A stretch of 64,000 nt of DNA, from NCBI GenBank assembly GCA_013177805.1, contig JABLXU010000012.1, positions 1-64,000 of the forward strand, written 5' to 3'. The position numbers and the translations under genes were made by a program. The notes beneath the pieces were generated by a model. The model worked only from the letters and a program-made list of their open reading frames with translations, was not told the origin of the DNA and did not search any database. The DNA is from Candidatus Omnitrophota bacterium. Its GTDB lineage: Bacteria; Hinthialibacterota; Hinthialibacteria; Hinthialibacterales; Hinthialibacteraceae. Below are positions 42,908-51,465 of this stretch, piece by piece (the first letter of the stretch is position 1; the number at the start of each line of letters is the position of its first letter).

Positions 42908-43807
42908 TTACGCTTCAGCCCACTGCTGCTTGAGATACGCCATCATCTTGGGGATTTCCACTTCGGGTTTTCCCTCGATGCCGCACTCGAAGCTGCAATA
43001 GTCCTGGTAGCCGATTTCCTTGAGCGCGCGGAAGCCGGGGCGGAAGTCGTCGTTGGCGTCGTAGCCGGGCTGCTTGCGGCTCGGGCGGCTGGCCAGGTGC
43101 ACGTGATGCAGATATTGGCGGGCGGAGAGGAAGGCGGAATATTCGCAGACTTCCTCGATACCCATGTGGTAGAAATCGCCCATCATGCAAATGGCGGGAT
43201 GATTGACTTCCTGGCAAATCTTGGCCGCGTCCGACAACTGGCGGACATACCAGGTCTCATGCCGGTTGAGGGGCTCGAGGAGCATGCGGGTGCCGGCTTT
43301 TTGGGCGTGATCGGCGATTTCATGCAGGAAATCCAACAGCATGAAGCGCGCGGCTACCAGTCCCGCCTGGCTCTGGCTGTTGAAGGCAGGCACGAAGATG
43401 AGGCCGGTGGAGCCGAGTTGTCCGGCGGCGTCCAGGATCTGCTTCATCGATTCCATGGCTTCCTTGCGGCGGTCGGCAAATTCGGAAACAGGCACGCCCC
43501 GGAAGCCGGCACAGATGGCGCTGACTTGGATGTTCCGGCCTTTCAAGGCTTCCTGAAACTCGTTGACGCGCTTATGAAGGCCGCCGCCGCCCGGCTCGAT
43601 GCCCACGAATCCCCACTCTTCCATCTTGTCGAGTTTTTCCGCCAGTGTCTTGCCGGGGATGATGCCTTCCTGGCAAGAGAATTTCAACACGCCTTCTTTT
43701 CCAGAAGGATTAAGGGAAACCGCGGCCTTGGCCGTGGATGCCCCGGCCAGCAATCCCGCGCCGAGCCAGGTGCTGCTCGCCAAAAAAGTTCTTCGGGTTT
43801 GAGTCAT
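42908..43807 (-). CDS. Tat-exported sugar phosphate isomerase/epimerase-family TIM-barrel protein
   Basis: A 299-residue protein. The start at 43807 has GGGAGG 8 nt upstream and opens with the twin-arginine signal TRRTFLASSTWLGAG. The body is the AP-endonuclease-2/xylose isomerase-like TIM barrel: FSCQEGIIPG (about 44-53), GFVGIEPGG, RMLLEPLNRHET (about 177-188, a metal-site glutamate), GDFYHMG (about 214-220) and DYCSFECG (about 272-279). Its metal-binding residues look complete. It is a paralog of the hydroxypyruvate isomerase-like protein at 4811. Exported members of this family are common in bacteria that degrade complex glycans. Substrate unknown. Confidence 0.85.
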   Translation of the reverse strand: MTQTRRTFLASSTWLGAGLLAGASTAKAAVSLNPSGKEGVLKFSCQEGIIPGKTLAEKLDKMEEWGFVGIEPGGGGLHKRVNEFQEALKGRNIQVSAICAGFRGVPVSEFADRRKEAMESMKQILDAAGQLGSTGLIFVPAFNSQSQAGLVAARFMLLDFLHEIADHAQKAGTRMLLEPLNRHETWYVRQLSDAAKICQEVNHPAICMMGDFYHMGIEEVCEYSAFLSARQYLHHVHLASRPSRKQPGYDANDDFRPGFRALKEIGYQDYCSFECGIEGKPEVEIPKMMAYLKQQWAEA

Positions 43808-43877
43808 GGTTTTACCTCCCACGGATTGAATGATCCATGTGAATATGGATATTTTTTATGCAAATCGATGTTGCCCA

Positions 43878-44855
43878 TCATTCCTGAATCCACCGGGCGG
43901 CGTCAAGAGCGTGGTAGGTAAGAATCAGATCCGCGCCGGCGCGTTTGAAAGCGGCCAGGTTCTCCATGACCACGCGCTTCTCATCGATCCACCCGCGCGC
44001 AGCCGCGGCCTTGACCATGGCGTATTCGCCGCTGACGTTGTAAACGGCCAGGGGTAAATCAAAGCATTCGCGCAAATCCCGGAGGATGTCCAGATAAGGC
44101 AATCCCGGCTTGACCATAAGGAGATCCGCCCCGGCTTCCTGATCCAGCCGCGCTTGGCGCAGGGCTTCGCGGCGGTTGGGGGGATCCATTTGATGCGAAC
44201 GGCGGTCGCCGAAGGCCGGGGTGGATTCGGCGGCGTCCCGGAACGGGCCGTAGTAGCCGGAAGCGTATTTCACTGAATAAGCCAGGATGGGGGTATAGTG
44301 AAATCCCGCCGCATCCAGGCCTTGGCGGATGGCGGCCACCCGGCCGTCCATCATGTCCGACGGGGCGACGATGTCACACCCGGCGCGGGCGTGGGCCAGG
44401 GATTCCTTTACCAGGATCTCCACGGTTTCGTCGTTGAGGATGCGTTCCCCGTCGAGCAGCCCGCAATGGCCATGGCTGGTGTATTCACACAGGCAGACGT
44501 CGGTGATCACCACCAGGCCGGGGCAGGTTTTTTTGATGGCTTCGACCGCGCGGGGAATCACGCCGTGCTCCTGCCAGGCCTGGCTGCCGGTGGCGTCCTT
44601 GGCTTCGGGAATGCCAAAAAGGATCACCGCGGGGATGCCCAAGTCTTGCACGCGCCGGCATTCTTCCGCGATCTGGTCCACGCCGAGTTGAAAACAGCCG
44701 GGCATGGACTCGATCGGATTGCGCGCGCCGGCCCGGTGCGTGACAAACATGGGGTAAACCAGGTCATCGAGCCGGACATGATTCTCGCGAACCATATCGC
44801 GAATCCGGGGATTCATGCGCAACCGCCGGGGACGGTGTAAAAAGGGATAAGGCAT
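43878..44855 (-). CDS. hemB: Delta-aminolevulinic acid dehydratase (porphobilinogen synthase)
   Basis: A 325-residue enzyme joining two 5-aminolevulinate molecules into porphobilinogen, the second common step of haem and cobalamin tetrapyrrole synthesis. The two catalytic lysines are in YSVKYASGYYGPF (K196) and LMVKPGLPYLD (K249). The metal site TDVCLCEYTSHGHCGLL has C121, C123 and C131, so the enzyme should be zinc-dependent. The N-terminal arm starts with RPRRLRMNPRIRDMVREN, as in other HemB proteins, and length is normal. No other haem gene is near. It is placed 70 nt after the exported isomerase gene start on the same strand. Confidence 0.95.
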   Translation of the reverse strand: MPYPFLHRPRRLRMNPRIRDMVRENHVRLDDLVYPMFVTHRAGARNPIESMPGCFQLGVDQIAEECRRVQDLGIPAVILFGIPEAKDATGSQAWQEHGVIPRAVEAIKKTCPGLVVITDVCLCEYTSHGHCGLLDGERILNDETVEILVKESLAHARAGCDIVAPSDMMDGRVAAIRQGLDAAGFHYTPILAYSVKYASGYYGPFRDAAESTPAFGDRRSHQMDPPNRREALRQARLDQEAGADLLMVKPGLPYLDILRDLRECFDLPLAVYNVSGEYAMVKAAAARGWIDEKRVVMENLAAFKRAGADLILTYHALDAARWIQE

Positions 44856-45163
44856 GAGGTTTCACTCCGGAATTGAATGTAAGGTGGATTGAGCACCGCG
44901 AAGTCCACCAAGAACGCTGATTCCGATCACTACGGTTCATCCGAGATGTGCGTACATCATGAGGTGAAATCGATTTCATTCCCTCCGGGATGAGGGCGGA
45001 CACCAAGGTCCGCCCCTACAGAAAATCCCTCGCCCTACCCTTCTCCCTGGGGGAGAGGGAAAGGGTGAGGAAAAAAACATATCATTACGCGTTCACGTTT
45101 CGGATGGCGTATTCCTCTCCTTATTGCGTCCGCGCCTCGGCGGGGAAAGGATCGATTCTCAAA
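44856..45163. other. Intergenic region with composite repeat
   Basis: 308 bases between same-strand genes. Half of it is the composite REP-like repeat at 44991-45070. I see nothing else. Confidence 0.5.
44991..45070 (-). repeat. Composite REP-like palindromic repeat, copy with both modules
   Basis: Read on the minus strand, CCTCACCCTTTCCCTCTCCC and the complementary GGGAGAAGGGTAGGGCGAGG (module A) are followed by ATTTTCTG and TAGGGGCGGACCTTGGTGTC with CGCCC (module B). Order and linker match the copy at 2628-2697. Confidence 0.7.
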
Positions 45164-46060
45164 TTACCCCCGCCATTCGAGCGAGAAGGTTTTCCCGTCG
45201 TCTTGGCGGTTGCCGCCGAAGGCATGCAGGGTGAACGATCCGCCCCGCGCGGTCAACTCGGCTTCGATCCAGCCCACGGGATCGACGTCCCGGAAATTGT
45301 ATCCCACCGCGGGCAAGTTGATCAAATGCACACCGAGGTGCTCGAGATGTTGATAGACATGCGAATGGCCGAAGACAAGGGCTTTCACGGCGGTGTGCGG
45401 TATCACCGTGGCGAAGAAGCGCTCCGTGTCAAGCAGGCTGCCGTCTTCATCGCCGAGGGTATGATGGAAAAATAACAGTGTGGGGGTTTTATCGGCGGAT
45501 CGCAAATACGAAGAGAGCCATTCCCGCTGCGCCTTGCCCAGCAGGCCGGGAACCTGGTTGGTGAATAGCAGCGAATCCAAGAGTATAAAACGGACCGGTG
45601 GTTTTTCGATAATCAAGACATGCTTCCCCCGGACGGATTGCTGTTCTCCAGGATGCTCCGTGAATGCGTTGAGGAAATTGGCGCGGTGATCGTGATTCCC
45701 CAGCACCATACCCACCGGTATTTTCTCCACGAGCGGACCGGTCAAGGTTTTAAGCATGGCGTAGTTACCGGGAAAGCCTTCGAGGCGGGCCAGATCCCCT
45801 GTGATAATCGCCCCTTCGGGACTGACCTCCAGCACCTGCTGAACAGCCGCCTTCATGTTTTCATAGGGGAAAAAGCCGCGGTACTCGTTGGTGATGTCTT
45901 CGGGCACATGCGTGTCCGACAGGAACGCCCAGCGGGTGGATTCGCGGGAATCGTCACCAAACGTCCGTGGAACACCGAGTGCCGCGATGGCCCCCATTGA
46001 GACCGCCGCCGTCCGTAGAAATCCCCGCCGGCTTAGATTATTGTGCAAGAGTATCGGCAT
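45164..46060 (-). CDS. Tat-exported metallophosphoesterase (calcineurin-like, cAMP phosphodiesterase type)
   Basis: A 298-residue phosphoesterase. The twin-arginine signal is LSRRGFLRTAAVSMG. The five metal-binding motifs are present: FLSDTHV (D49, H51), TGDLA (D89), GNHDHR (N122, H123), FFHHT (about H192) and GHSHVYQ (about 225-229). The order and spacing fit the class III cyclic nucleotide phosphodiesterase/CpdA-like group. Being exported, it probably acts on a phosphoester in the periplasm, not on cytoplasmic cAMP. It lies 13 bases after the exported FAH-family gene, so the two are likely co-transcribed. Confidence 0.88.
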   Translation of the reverse strand: MPILLHNNLSRRGFLRTAAVSMGAIAALGVPRTFGDDSRESTRWAFLSDTHVPEDITNEYRGFFPYENMKAAVQQVLEVSPEGAIITGDLARLEGFPGNYAMLKTLTGPLVEKIPVGMVLGNHDHRANFLNAFTEHPGEQQSVRGKHVLIIEKPPVRFILLDSLLFTNQVPGLLGKAQREWLSSYLRSADKTPTLLFFHHTLGDEDGSLLDTERFFATVIPHTAVKALVFGHSHVYQHLEHLGVHLINLPAVGYNFRDVDPVGWIEAELTARGGSFTLHAFGGNRQDDGKTFSLEWRG

Positions 46061-46073
46061 GATTTGAATCCTT

Positions 46074-46943
46074 TCAGTTCGCCGCTTTCACCTTGTTTAT
46101 TAATGTGCCTAATCCCTCCACCGCGACTTCCATGGTATCCCCCGCGCGGGCGGACAATGCCTTGGTGGTACCGGAGAGGATAATATCCCCCGGTTCGAGC
46201 ACACACACCCGCGACAAGTCGCTGACTATCTTTTCAGGCGGGAAAAGCATGTTGGACGTGTTGTGCCTGTAGGTCAATTCTTTGTTCTGCGCGGAGTTGC
46301 TTACCTTCAAGGTACGCTCCCGGTTGCGCCAATCCACCCCCCGGTGAATGAAAGGACCGAAGGGCGCGAAACCATCGCCGATCTTCAAACCCGGACCCAG
46401 AAGAGTCTCGGCCTGGTCCAAAGGTTCTCCATTGACTTGGTGGTACGAGGTCACGCAACCGACGATATCGTTCCCAACCGTATACCCGAAGATCGCCTCC
46501 CTGGCTTCCTCCAGCCCGGCATTCTTGATTCGTTTGCCGATGACAATGACCAGTTCGGTTTCGACCTCCAACTCATCCAGCGAGGCAGGGAGGATCACAT
46601 CATCATCCGGTGAAGCAGCAGCGGATGGGGGTTTTAAAAACCAGCGGATGGTATTGAAGGGCTTTTTCCCCCCGGCCCACGCTTCTTTATAGCTCCCCGA
46701 TATCCCAAAGATTTTCTGGGGGGCGCTGGGATGCAACAGGCGGACGGCCTTTACAGGGATCGTATGACCGGTTGCCTGGCCGCCGTCCCAGGGCGCCTTG
46801 TCGAGCTGATGAATGATCTCCCCTTCCACCCGCCCGTAATGGATCGCGCCGGCGGCCTCGTAACGGCAATACACTTCCTCACTCCAGGAAAAGGTGATGG
46901 GAAGAAGAACGAGAATCAAAACAGCGAGCCTGAATCGTTTCAT
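46074..46943 (-). CDS. Exported fumarylacetoacetate hydrolase-family protein
   Basis: A 289-residue protein with the FAH catalytic fold: ISGSYKEA (about 81-88), VETELVIVIGK (E128, E130, metal ligands), YTVGNDIVG (D159), LGPGLKIGDGFAPFGPF (about 182-198) and PGDIILSGTTKA. Family members act on beta-diketones and 2-oxo acids or decarboxylate oxaloacetate, and are normally cytoplasmic. Here the first 20 residues (RLAVLILVLLPITFSWS) form a clear Sec signal peptide, so the protein is probably periplasmic, which is unusual. Its neighbour is a Tat-exported phosphoesterase 13 bases downstream. Substrate not predictable. Confidence 0.85.
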   Translation of the reverse strand: MKRFRLAVLILVLLPITFSWSEEVYCRYEAAGAIHYGRVEGEIIHQLDKAPWDGGQATGHTIPVKAVRLLHPSAPQKIFGISGSYKEAWAGGKKPFNTIRWFLKPPSAAASPDDDVILPASLDELEVETELVIVIGKRIKNAGLEEAREAIFGYTVGNDIVGCVTSYHQVNGEPLDQAETLLGPGLKIGDGFAPFGPFIHRGVDWRNRERTLKVSNSAQNKELTYRHNTSNMLFPPEKIVSDLSRVCVLEPGDIILSGTTKALSARAGDTMEVAVEGLGTLINKVKAAN

Positions 46944-47050
46944 GTGAGTGTCCCTTCGTTTCAGATTTTTTCAGATCATGCATTGCCAACCGTTTTTCGA
47001 AAAGGCGTGATCGAGTGTAAATCGGGCCCGTATGCGAAAAACGCCACCAT

Positions 47051-47085
47051 CCCCTCTCCCTCTGGGAGAGGGCAAGGGTGAGGGA
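47051..47085. repeat. REP-like repeat, module A
   Basis: CCCCTCTCCC TCT GGGAGAGGG (47051-47072) then CAAGGGTGAGGG, a good match to module A of the composite repeat. Intergenic, upstream of the FAH gene. Confidence 0.65.
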
Positions 47086-47164
47086 AGGTCTTGCCTTGGA
47101 GCTTCTCCTTAGCTTTCTCTAGAAGTATGAGGAGAATGAAAACACCAATGAACATCCTTCTTTA

Positions 47165-48529
47165 TCACAATAAGGGAACCGTGGTCAATCCATTTTCCTC
47201 GCCGTCGAGGTAGCGGATGGACTGCTTTTCCTGGATTCTGCGGGCTAAGGTTTCCAAATAGTATAAGGTCGGGGCGGTGATGTGCATATTGTTGAGAAAC
47301 GGCTGGGTATAGTTGACATCCCCATACACCACGCCGCCCACGTGAATCGGGATCTGTTTGCCATTGACCATGCGCCACTGTCCGTTGTGATTGTTCCAAT
47401 CGACTCCTTCGGTAAGGAATCCATAATCGCCGTGGTGATGCAAGGCCGCGGCCCGCAGAATGGTCAAGCCTTTGATCTCATACGACTGGATCCGCGTCGT
47501 GGCGGCGGCTTCGAAATAAGCCAGGGCGGCCTCCGCGTTCTCCCAGAGGTATGAGGTATCCCACGAATCCTCCATGTAAAGCAAGCCTTGAGTGGCCACA
47601 CCGTTGCGGTCTTGTTTCATCTCGAATTTCTCCAGGCCGTGCAGGCAGACCGCCAGCGCCCAATCATACAAGGCCGTGTCGCGCAGCAGCTGGGCCGCCC
47701 GGGACAAGCAGCGGAATCCCACGCTGTAGGCCACATTTTCGTGGTCGTCGTAGGTGTCGTGATTGATGCTGCCGAACGCCCCGCCCAGGTCCCGGTACGC
47801 CTCAGCGATGGCGCGGATTTCCTTCCGGTAATCTTTGAATCCCCGGCGGGTCAGCTCCACCCAAAGCCACAAGAGATAAGTCCCGTCCCCGCTGTGATCG
47901 AACTGGGGATCCGGCGCTGAGCCCATCGCGTTAAAGGGAGCGGGAGATCCATCCGGTTGGCAGCGGCGGGGATACCAACCATTCTCCAGCCGCTTAACAT
48001 GATTCCATAGCCAATCCGAAATAAGTAAAGATATTTCAGTAAGTTGTGATTTCAATGGTTCCGATACGAGGTCCGCTGCCCATAATAATTGTAGTGCGAT
48101 ATGGGCCGTGGAACCCGGACAGAACCAATGGTCGTACTCGGGTTTGTGCAAATAGTTCAGATAGCGTTTATCTGATGGAATGTCCCGGTAGGGAATTACG
48201 AAACCATCTTCGCGGAAAAATCCCCCTTCAAGAGCATGGTAGAGCAGGGAAACACCGATCGCCCGCATCCGGGGATGGTTGAAAAAGCAGGCAAACCAGA
48301 GAATCTCATGCGCTCCTCCCACAACATTGGCGGCCCAACCCACCCCCTCCAGCTCGCCGAATTCGTGCCAAATGGCGGGAATGCCTTCCGGATCCACAAA
48401 CGTGGATGTGGCGCAAAGGTTGCCCTGATAGGTGGTCAGGCAACGCCGCGTCGTGAAGCGGAGCGAATCGTTGAGGCTATCTACAATCGTGTAGTCATGC
48501 CGGGCGGCGCGGTAGAAACGGTCAGGCAT
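47165..48529 (-). CDS. Protein of unknown function, possible (alpha/alpha)6-barrel
   Basis: A 454-residue protein without a signal peptide. It is rich in helices and aromatic residues, with repeated helix-loop units such as GGAHEILWFACFF (about 71-83), LLYHALEGGFF (about 95-105), WFCPGSTAHIALQLLWAAD (about 134-152), YLLWLWVEL, YMEDSWDTSYLWENAEAALA and ILRAAALHHHGDY. This pattern is like the (alpha/alpha)6 toroid of glycoside hydrolases and epimerases, but no diagnostic catalytic pair is certain. I could not name a family. The start follows no strong ribosome binding site. It is divergent from the anti-sigma gene at 48865. Confidence 0.7.
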   Translation of the reverse strand: MPDRFYRAARHDYTIVDSLNDSLRFTTRRCLTTYQGNLCATSTFVDPEGIPAIWHEFGELEGVGWAANVVGGAHEILWFACFFNHPRMRAIGVSLLYHALEGGFFREDGFVIPYRDIPSDKRYLNYLHKPEYDHWFCPGSTAHIALQLLWAADLVSEPLKSQLTEISLLISDWLWNHVKRLENGWYPRRCQPDGSPAPFNAMGSAPDPQFDHSGDGTYLLWLWVELTRRGFKDYRKEIRAIAEAYRDLGGAFGSINHDTYDDHENVAYSVGFRCLSRAAQLLRDTALYDWALAVCLHGLEKFEMKQDRNGVATQGLLYMEDSWDTSYLWENAEAALAYFEAAATTRIQSYEIKGLTILRAAALHHHGDYGFLTEGVDWNNHNGQWRMVNGKQIPIHVGGVVYGDVNYTQPFLNNMHITAPTLYYLETLARRIQEKQSIRYLDGEENGLTTVPLL

Positions 48530-48864
48530 TTTTCCAGCCTCGAGAAGAATTTAAAGGCGAATAGACAGACGGTTCGAATTCATGTGAGGTCATTGGAGAT
48601 TCAGTTTATCAAAGTTTGGACCAGTCCGCCTAGGCACGTGCCTGTCCCGCCGGGAAATTTTCAGAGAGAAAAAAAGATCGCAAGAATTTATGATTTTGCG
48701 ATCGCAGGCGTTACAATAGGAAATGGTCCTTCCTTAAAATCTGGGGAGAAAATCCTCGAATAATGGAGAAGCAGTTACTTTTCATTGGCTAGTGGTTGTG
48801 ATACTTTTAGCAAAGCGCCATGAAACCGGGATTGATGATGATCGGATAAGTAACGGGTACAATA
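48530..48864. other. Divergent intergenic region
   Basis: 335 bases between divergent genes, AT-rich near 48660-48760. The frame at 48236-48763 is antisense shadow. No RNA gene or clear regulatory site found. Confidence 0.45.
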
Positions 48865-49323
48865 ATGGCTTGTCTTGTGTCCATGAATGAATCGTCTGCC
48901 AACTTTGTGGAATTTCCCGCGACACTGGATGAACTCACCCGGATCTGTGACCGGATTCGTGAAGCAGCACGGGCTTCGGGGATGACGGAATCCAACATTT
49001 GGAAATTGGAGACATCTGTGGACGAAGCGTGCACGAATATCGTTTGCTACGGGTACTGCGGGAGAAAGGACGGGAAATTGTGGATCCAGTGGAGAAGGGA
49101 CAATGATTCGTTTTTGGTGACCATCGAGGACACAGGCATACCCTTCGATCAGACGCAGCCCACGACTCCGGATTTTTCCCAAGACATCTGTAAACGTCCA
49201 GTCGGTGGACTGGGCCGGTATATTATGCGGGAACTCTTGGATGATATGGTTTATCAACGAAAACAGAACCGGAATTCTCTCACGCTGATCAAGAATCTTT
49301 TTACGGATAAAAATAAATCATAA
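48865..49323 (+). CDS. RsbW-like anti-sigma factor serine kinase
   Basis: A 152-residue GHKL ATPase of the RsbW/SpoIIAB type, which phosphorylates STAS antagonists and binds sigma factors. The N-box is ETSVDEACTNIVCYGY (about 49-64), G1 is VTIEDTGIPFD (about 91-101) and G2 is GGLGRYIMRELLDDM. There is no histidine-kinase dimerisation domain. The ATG at 48865 has no clear ribosome binding site; a second ATG six codons in is also possible. The STAS protein at 51466-51798 is a likely partner. A prepilin and a pilin-like gene lie between them. Such modules may control motility or stress responses. Confidence 0.85.
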   Translation: MACLVSMNESSANFVEFPATLDELTRICDRIREAARASGMTESNIWKLETSVDEACTNIVCYGYCGRKDGKLWIQWRRDNDSFLVTIEDTGIPFDQTQPTTPDFSQDICKRPVGGLGRYIMRELLDDMVYQRKQNRNSLTLIKNLFTDKNKS

Positions 49324-49500
49324 TTGCAGATTGTTTTCGAATTTCCACAATCTTACCCCTCTCTACCAACCACGGCGCCGGCCGGCCGTCTCCAGCAGCA
49401 ATAAAGTATCTCCTTGATTCTAAACGAAATTCGATTTATTCATATGTTTATAAGATAAGCTTTTCTTGAGATAGCATGGATTCATGAAAGGGAGACGAGA

Positions 49501-50085
49501 ATGCCGAAGTCATCCGGTGGATTCACCCTGATCGAATTGTTAATCGTTGTCGCCATCATTGGCATTTTAGCGGCCATCGCTGTGCCGAACTTTTTGAATG
49601 CCCAGATCCGGGCGAAAGTGGCCCGGGTGCAGGCGGACATGAAGGCTCTGGCCACCGCCCTGGAAACCTACCGGTTGGACCGTAATAACTATCCCCCTAT
49701 TTTCCCGCCGACCTGGATGGATGAGCGTTACCGTCCCTTGACGACTCCGGTATCGTACATGACCTCGATTCCCCTGGATCCGTTCAACACCAATCCCTTG
49801 GACACCTCCACCGGGCCTAAAGACAGCAACAACCGGTATGGGAATTACGATTATTGGACGCGGCTGGCGGCCAACGGCAATCAGAAAACCGCGAATTATT
49901 GGAACGCGACGACCGCTTTTCCCGCGGGCCGGTACGAATGGCAATTGCGCGGATTTGGCCCGGCGCAATCGTGGATCGGCAATCTGGTATATCCGCCAGG
50001 GCATCCCAAGGCGGGCGAGTATATCAGTTACGACATCAGCAACGGGATCAAGAGCGCGGGAAACATCGTCCGGTATGGCCCATAA
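49501..50085 (+). CDS. Type IV prepilin-like protein
   Basis: A 194-residue prepilin-like protein. AAGGGAGACGAGA precedes the ATG. The leader MPKSSGG is followed by [20 protein letters not shown] with E5. The body reads [20 protein letters not shown], then a loop with LTTPVSYMTSIPLDPF, then SYDISNGIKSAGNIVRYGP at the end. It is shorter than the 14-17 kb triplet and lacks their FWDDDTDW insert, so it is a separate subfamily. It lies 307 bases before a pilin-like gene that has the same body plan but no leader. Confidence 0.88.
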   Translation: MPKSSGGFTLIELLIVVAIIGILAAIAVPNFLNAQIRAKVARVQADMKALATALETYRLDRNNYPPIFPPTWMDERYRPLTTPVSYMTSIPLDPFNTNPLDTSTGPKDSNNRYGNYDYWTRLAANGNQKTANYWNATTAFPAGRYEWQLRGFGPAQSWIGNLVYPPGHPKAGEYISYDISNGIKSAGNIVRYGP

Positions 50086-50392
50086 CGCATCCGCATCCGT
50101 GGCAAGGAAAGGATCAAAGCGAAGCATAGAGATCTGGTTGATAGGAACGAAATAATTCCAGGCCCTTAGCAGTAACGAAGAGAATTACGAATTTTTCTCT
50201 TTTACTATCTGGGAAATTTATAAGAGTTGTACGCTGTTTGCCAATCTCAAAACCTGCCCATTTTTTTTCTTTCCTCCGAACCAGCCGATCCACTTTCTCC
50301 GTTATATATTCAGGTTAAGGGTCGATGTGGACCAGTGATTCAGTGGTTTGTAGGACGGCGCAGAGTTTTACTCCATTTCGGATCGGTTGCCG
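50086..50392. other. Intergenic region between pilin and pilin-like genes
   Basis: 307 bases, AT-rich near 50160-50290. No terminator or clear promoter seen, so read-through between the two genes is possible. Confidence 0.45.
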
Positions 50393-51061
50393 ATGAACGA
50401 TCGACAAGGGCCATTCCTGTCTGATGAAATTCTTCCATCCGGTTGGCAATCCAAGGTGCAATCCTTTTTGGCCCACTTGGTGGAAAGTCTGCTATTCAGC
50501 GGCATTCTTCTGCTCCTGATCCTGGTTTTTTATCCGCAGTATGAACGGCTGCACCAGCGCCGGGAATTGGCCGATTCCACCCAGAACCTGCACAACCTCG
50601 TGGAAGCCTTGCTCATTTATACCAGCGATCAACCTGGTCATCGGGCATTTCCGCCGAGTCCCTACCGGGTGAACACTGGGATCGCGCTTTGCCCGATTTT
50701 GCCGCCCGAACCTTGTCATCTGGCTTTTCTGACCACACCCGTGCCCTATATGCCCAGGCTGGTCAAAGATCCTTATTTGACCCGGATGGCCGGCGATATT
50801 CCCCAGACACCTTTTATTCTGCACTGGATCAAAACCGGCTCCCTTTCCCTGATGAACCGGGAGGATTACCTCCATCTGGGCTGGGGAGCGTTTACGGTCG
50901 GTCCGTCGTTGGCGTTGCCGGCCGCGTATGATGTATCCATTTTCCAATGGGTGCCTTATGATACCCGTCCTTTGCGGTTCTATTATTTCAATCCTTCCAA
51001 TGGCCTCGTGAGTTTAGGATTTGTGTACTGGGATAGTTTGGGGAATACCTCGCCGGGGTGA
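50393..51061 (+). CDS. Pilin-like protein lacking a canonical prepilin leader
   Basis: A 222-residue protein. Residues about 20-45 are hydrophilic then a single hydrophobic helix, VESLLFSGILLLLILVFYPQY, which aligns by position with the pilin helix (E then hydrophobic run, then a Y/F-rich end). The soluble part repeats the plan of the upstream prepilin: DSTQNLHNLVEALLIY against the helix continuation, LTTPVPYMPRLVKDPYLT against LTTPVSYMTSIPLDPF, and FNPSNGLVSLGFVYW near the end. There is no G/F-T-L-I-E site, so prepilin peptidase would not cut it. A TTG two codons upstream is an alternative start. Confidence 0.7.
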   Translation: MNDRQGPFLSDEILPSGWQSKVQSFLAHLVESLLFSGILLLLILVFYPQYERLHQRRELADSTQNLHNLVEALLIYTSDQPGHRAFPPSPYRVNTGIALCPILPPEPCHLAFLTTPVPYMPRLVKDPYLTRMAGDIPQTPFILHWIKTGSLSLMNREDYLHLGWGAFTVGPSLALPAAYDVSIFQWVPYDTRPLRFYYFNPSNGLVSLGFVYWDSLGNTSPG

Positions 51062-51213
51062 GAGGGGAAAGACTGTCCAATCCCATTTTGAAATAACCCT
51101 GCCTTGTTTTCCGGTTCGAAAAATAGACGCCTTCCTGCTTTGATGGATTGGTCGCGGGTAGAATTTATGATTGAATGGAATCAGTCTAGGTTTGGATGTC
51201 AGGAGATCGTGCG

Positions 51214-51441
51214 ATGTGGTTCCAGGAAGATACCGCCAGCCGTTTCAAAATCACCGCTTTGTGTGTGTTTATTCTGTTGTTCGGGATTTTTTTGGGGAAA
51301 AATTATACGCCCGTCTCGGTGTGGATCTTTGGATGGACCCCCGCGGTTCCCCTGATCTTTTTCGCCCTGTTCTGTTTCGGAGCCGGATTTGTTTCCGGTT
51401 GGGCCGTGACAGTTCTCCTGCACCGGCGTCTGGAATCCTGA
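51214..51441 (+). CDS. Small LapA/DUF1049-like membrane protein
   Basis: A 75-residue membrane protein. The start at 51214 is preferred because AGGAG lies 8 nt upstream; a second ATG 18 bases earlier would place it inside the gene. It has two hydrophobic helices (about 13-30 and 38-66) separated by a short polar loop, as in LapA-domain (lipopolysaccharide assembly protein A/DUF1049) proteins. It ends in a short basic tail HRRLES. The match is by length and helix pattern, with few conserved residues to check. Confidence 0.65.
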   Translation: MWFQEDTASRFKITALCVFILLFGIFLGKNYTPVSVWIFGWTPAVPLIFFALFCFGAGFVSGWAVTVLLHRRLES

Positions 51442-51465
51442 TTTTTCGTACTGGGACCCCGCGGC

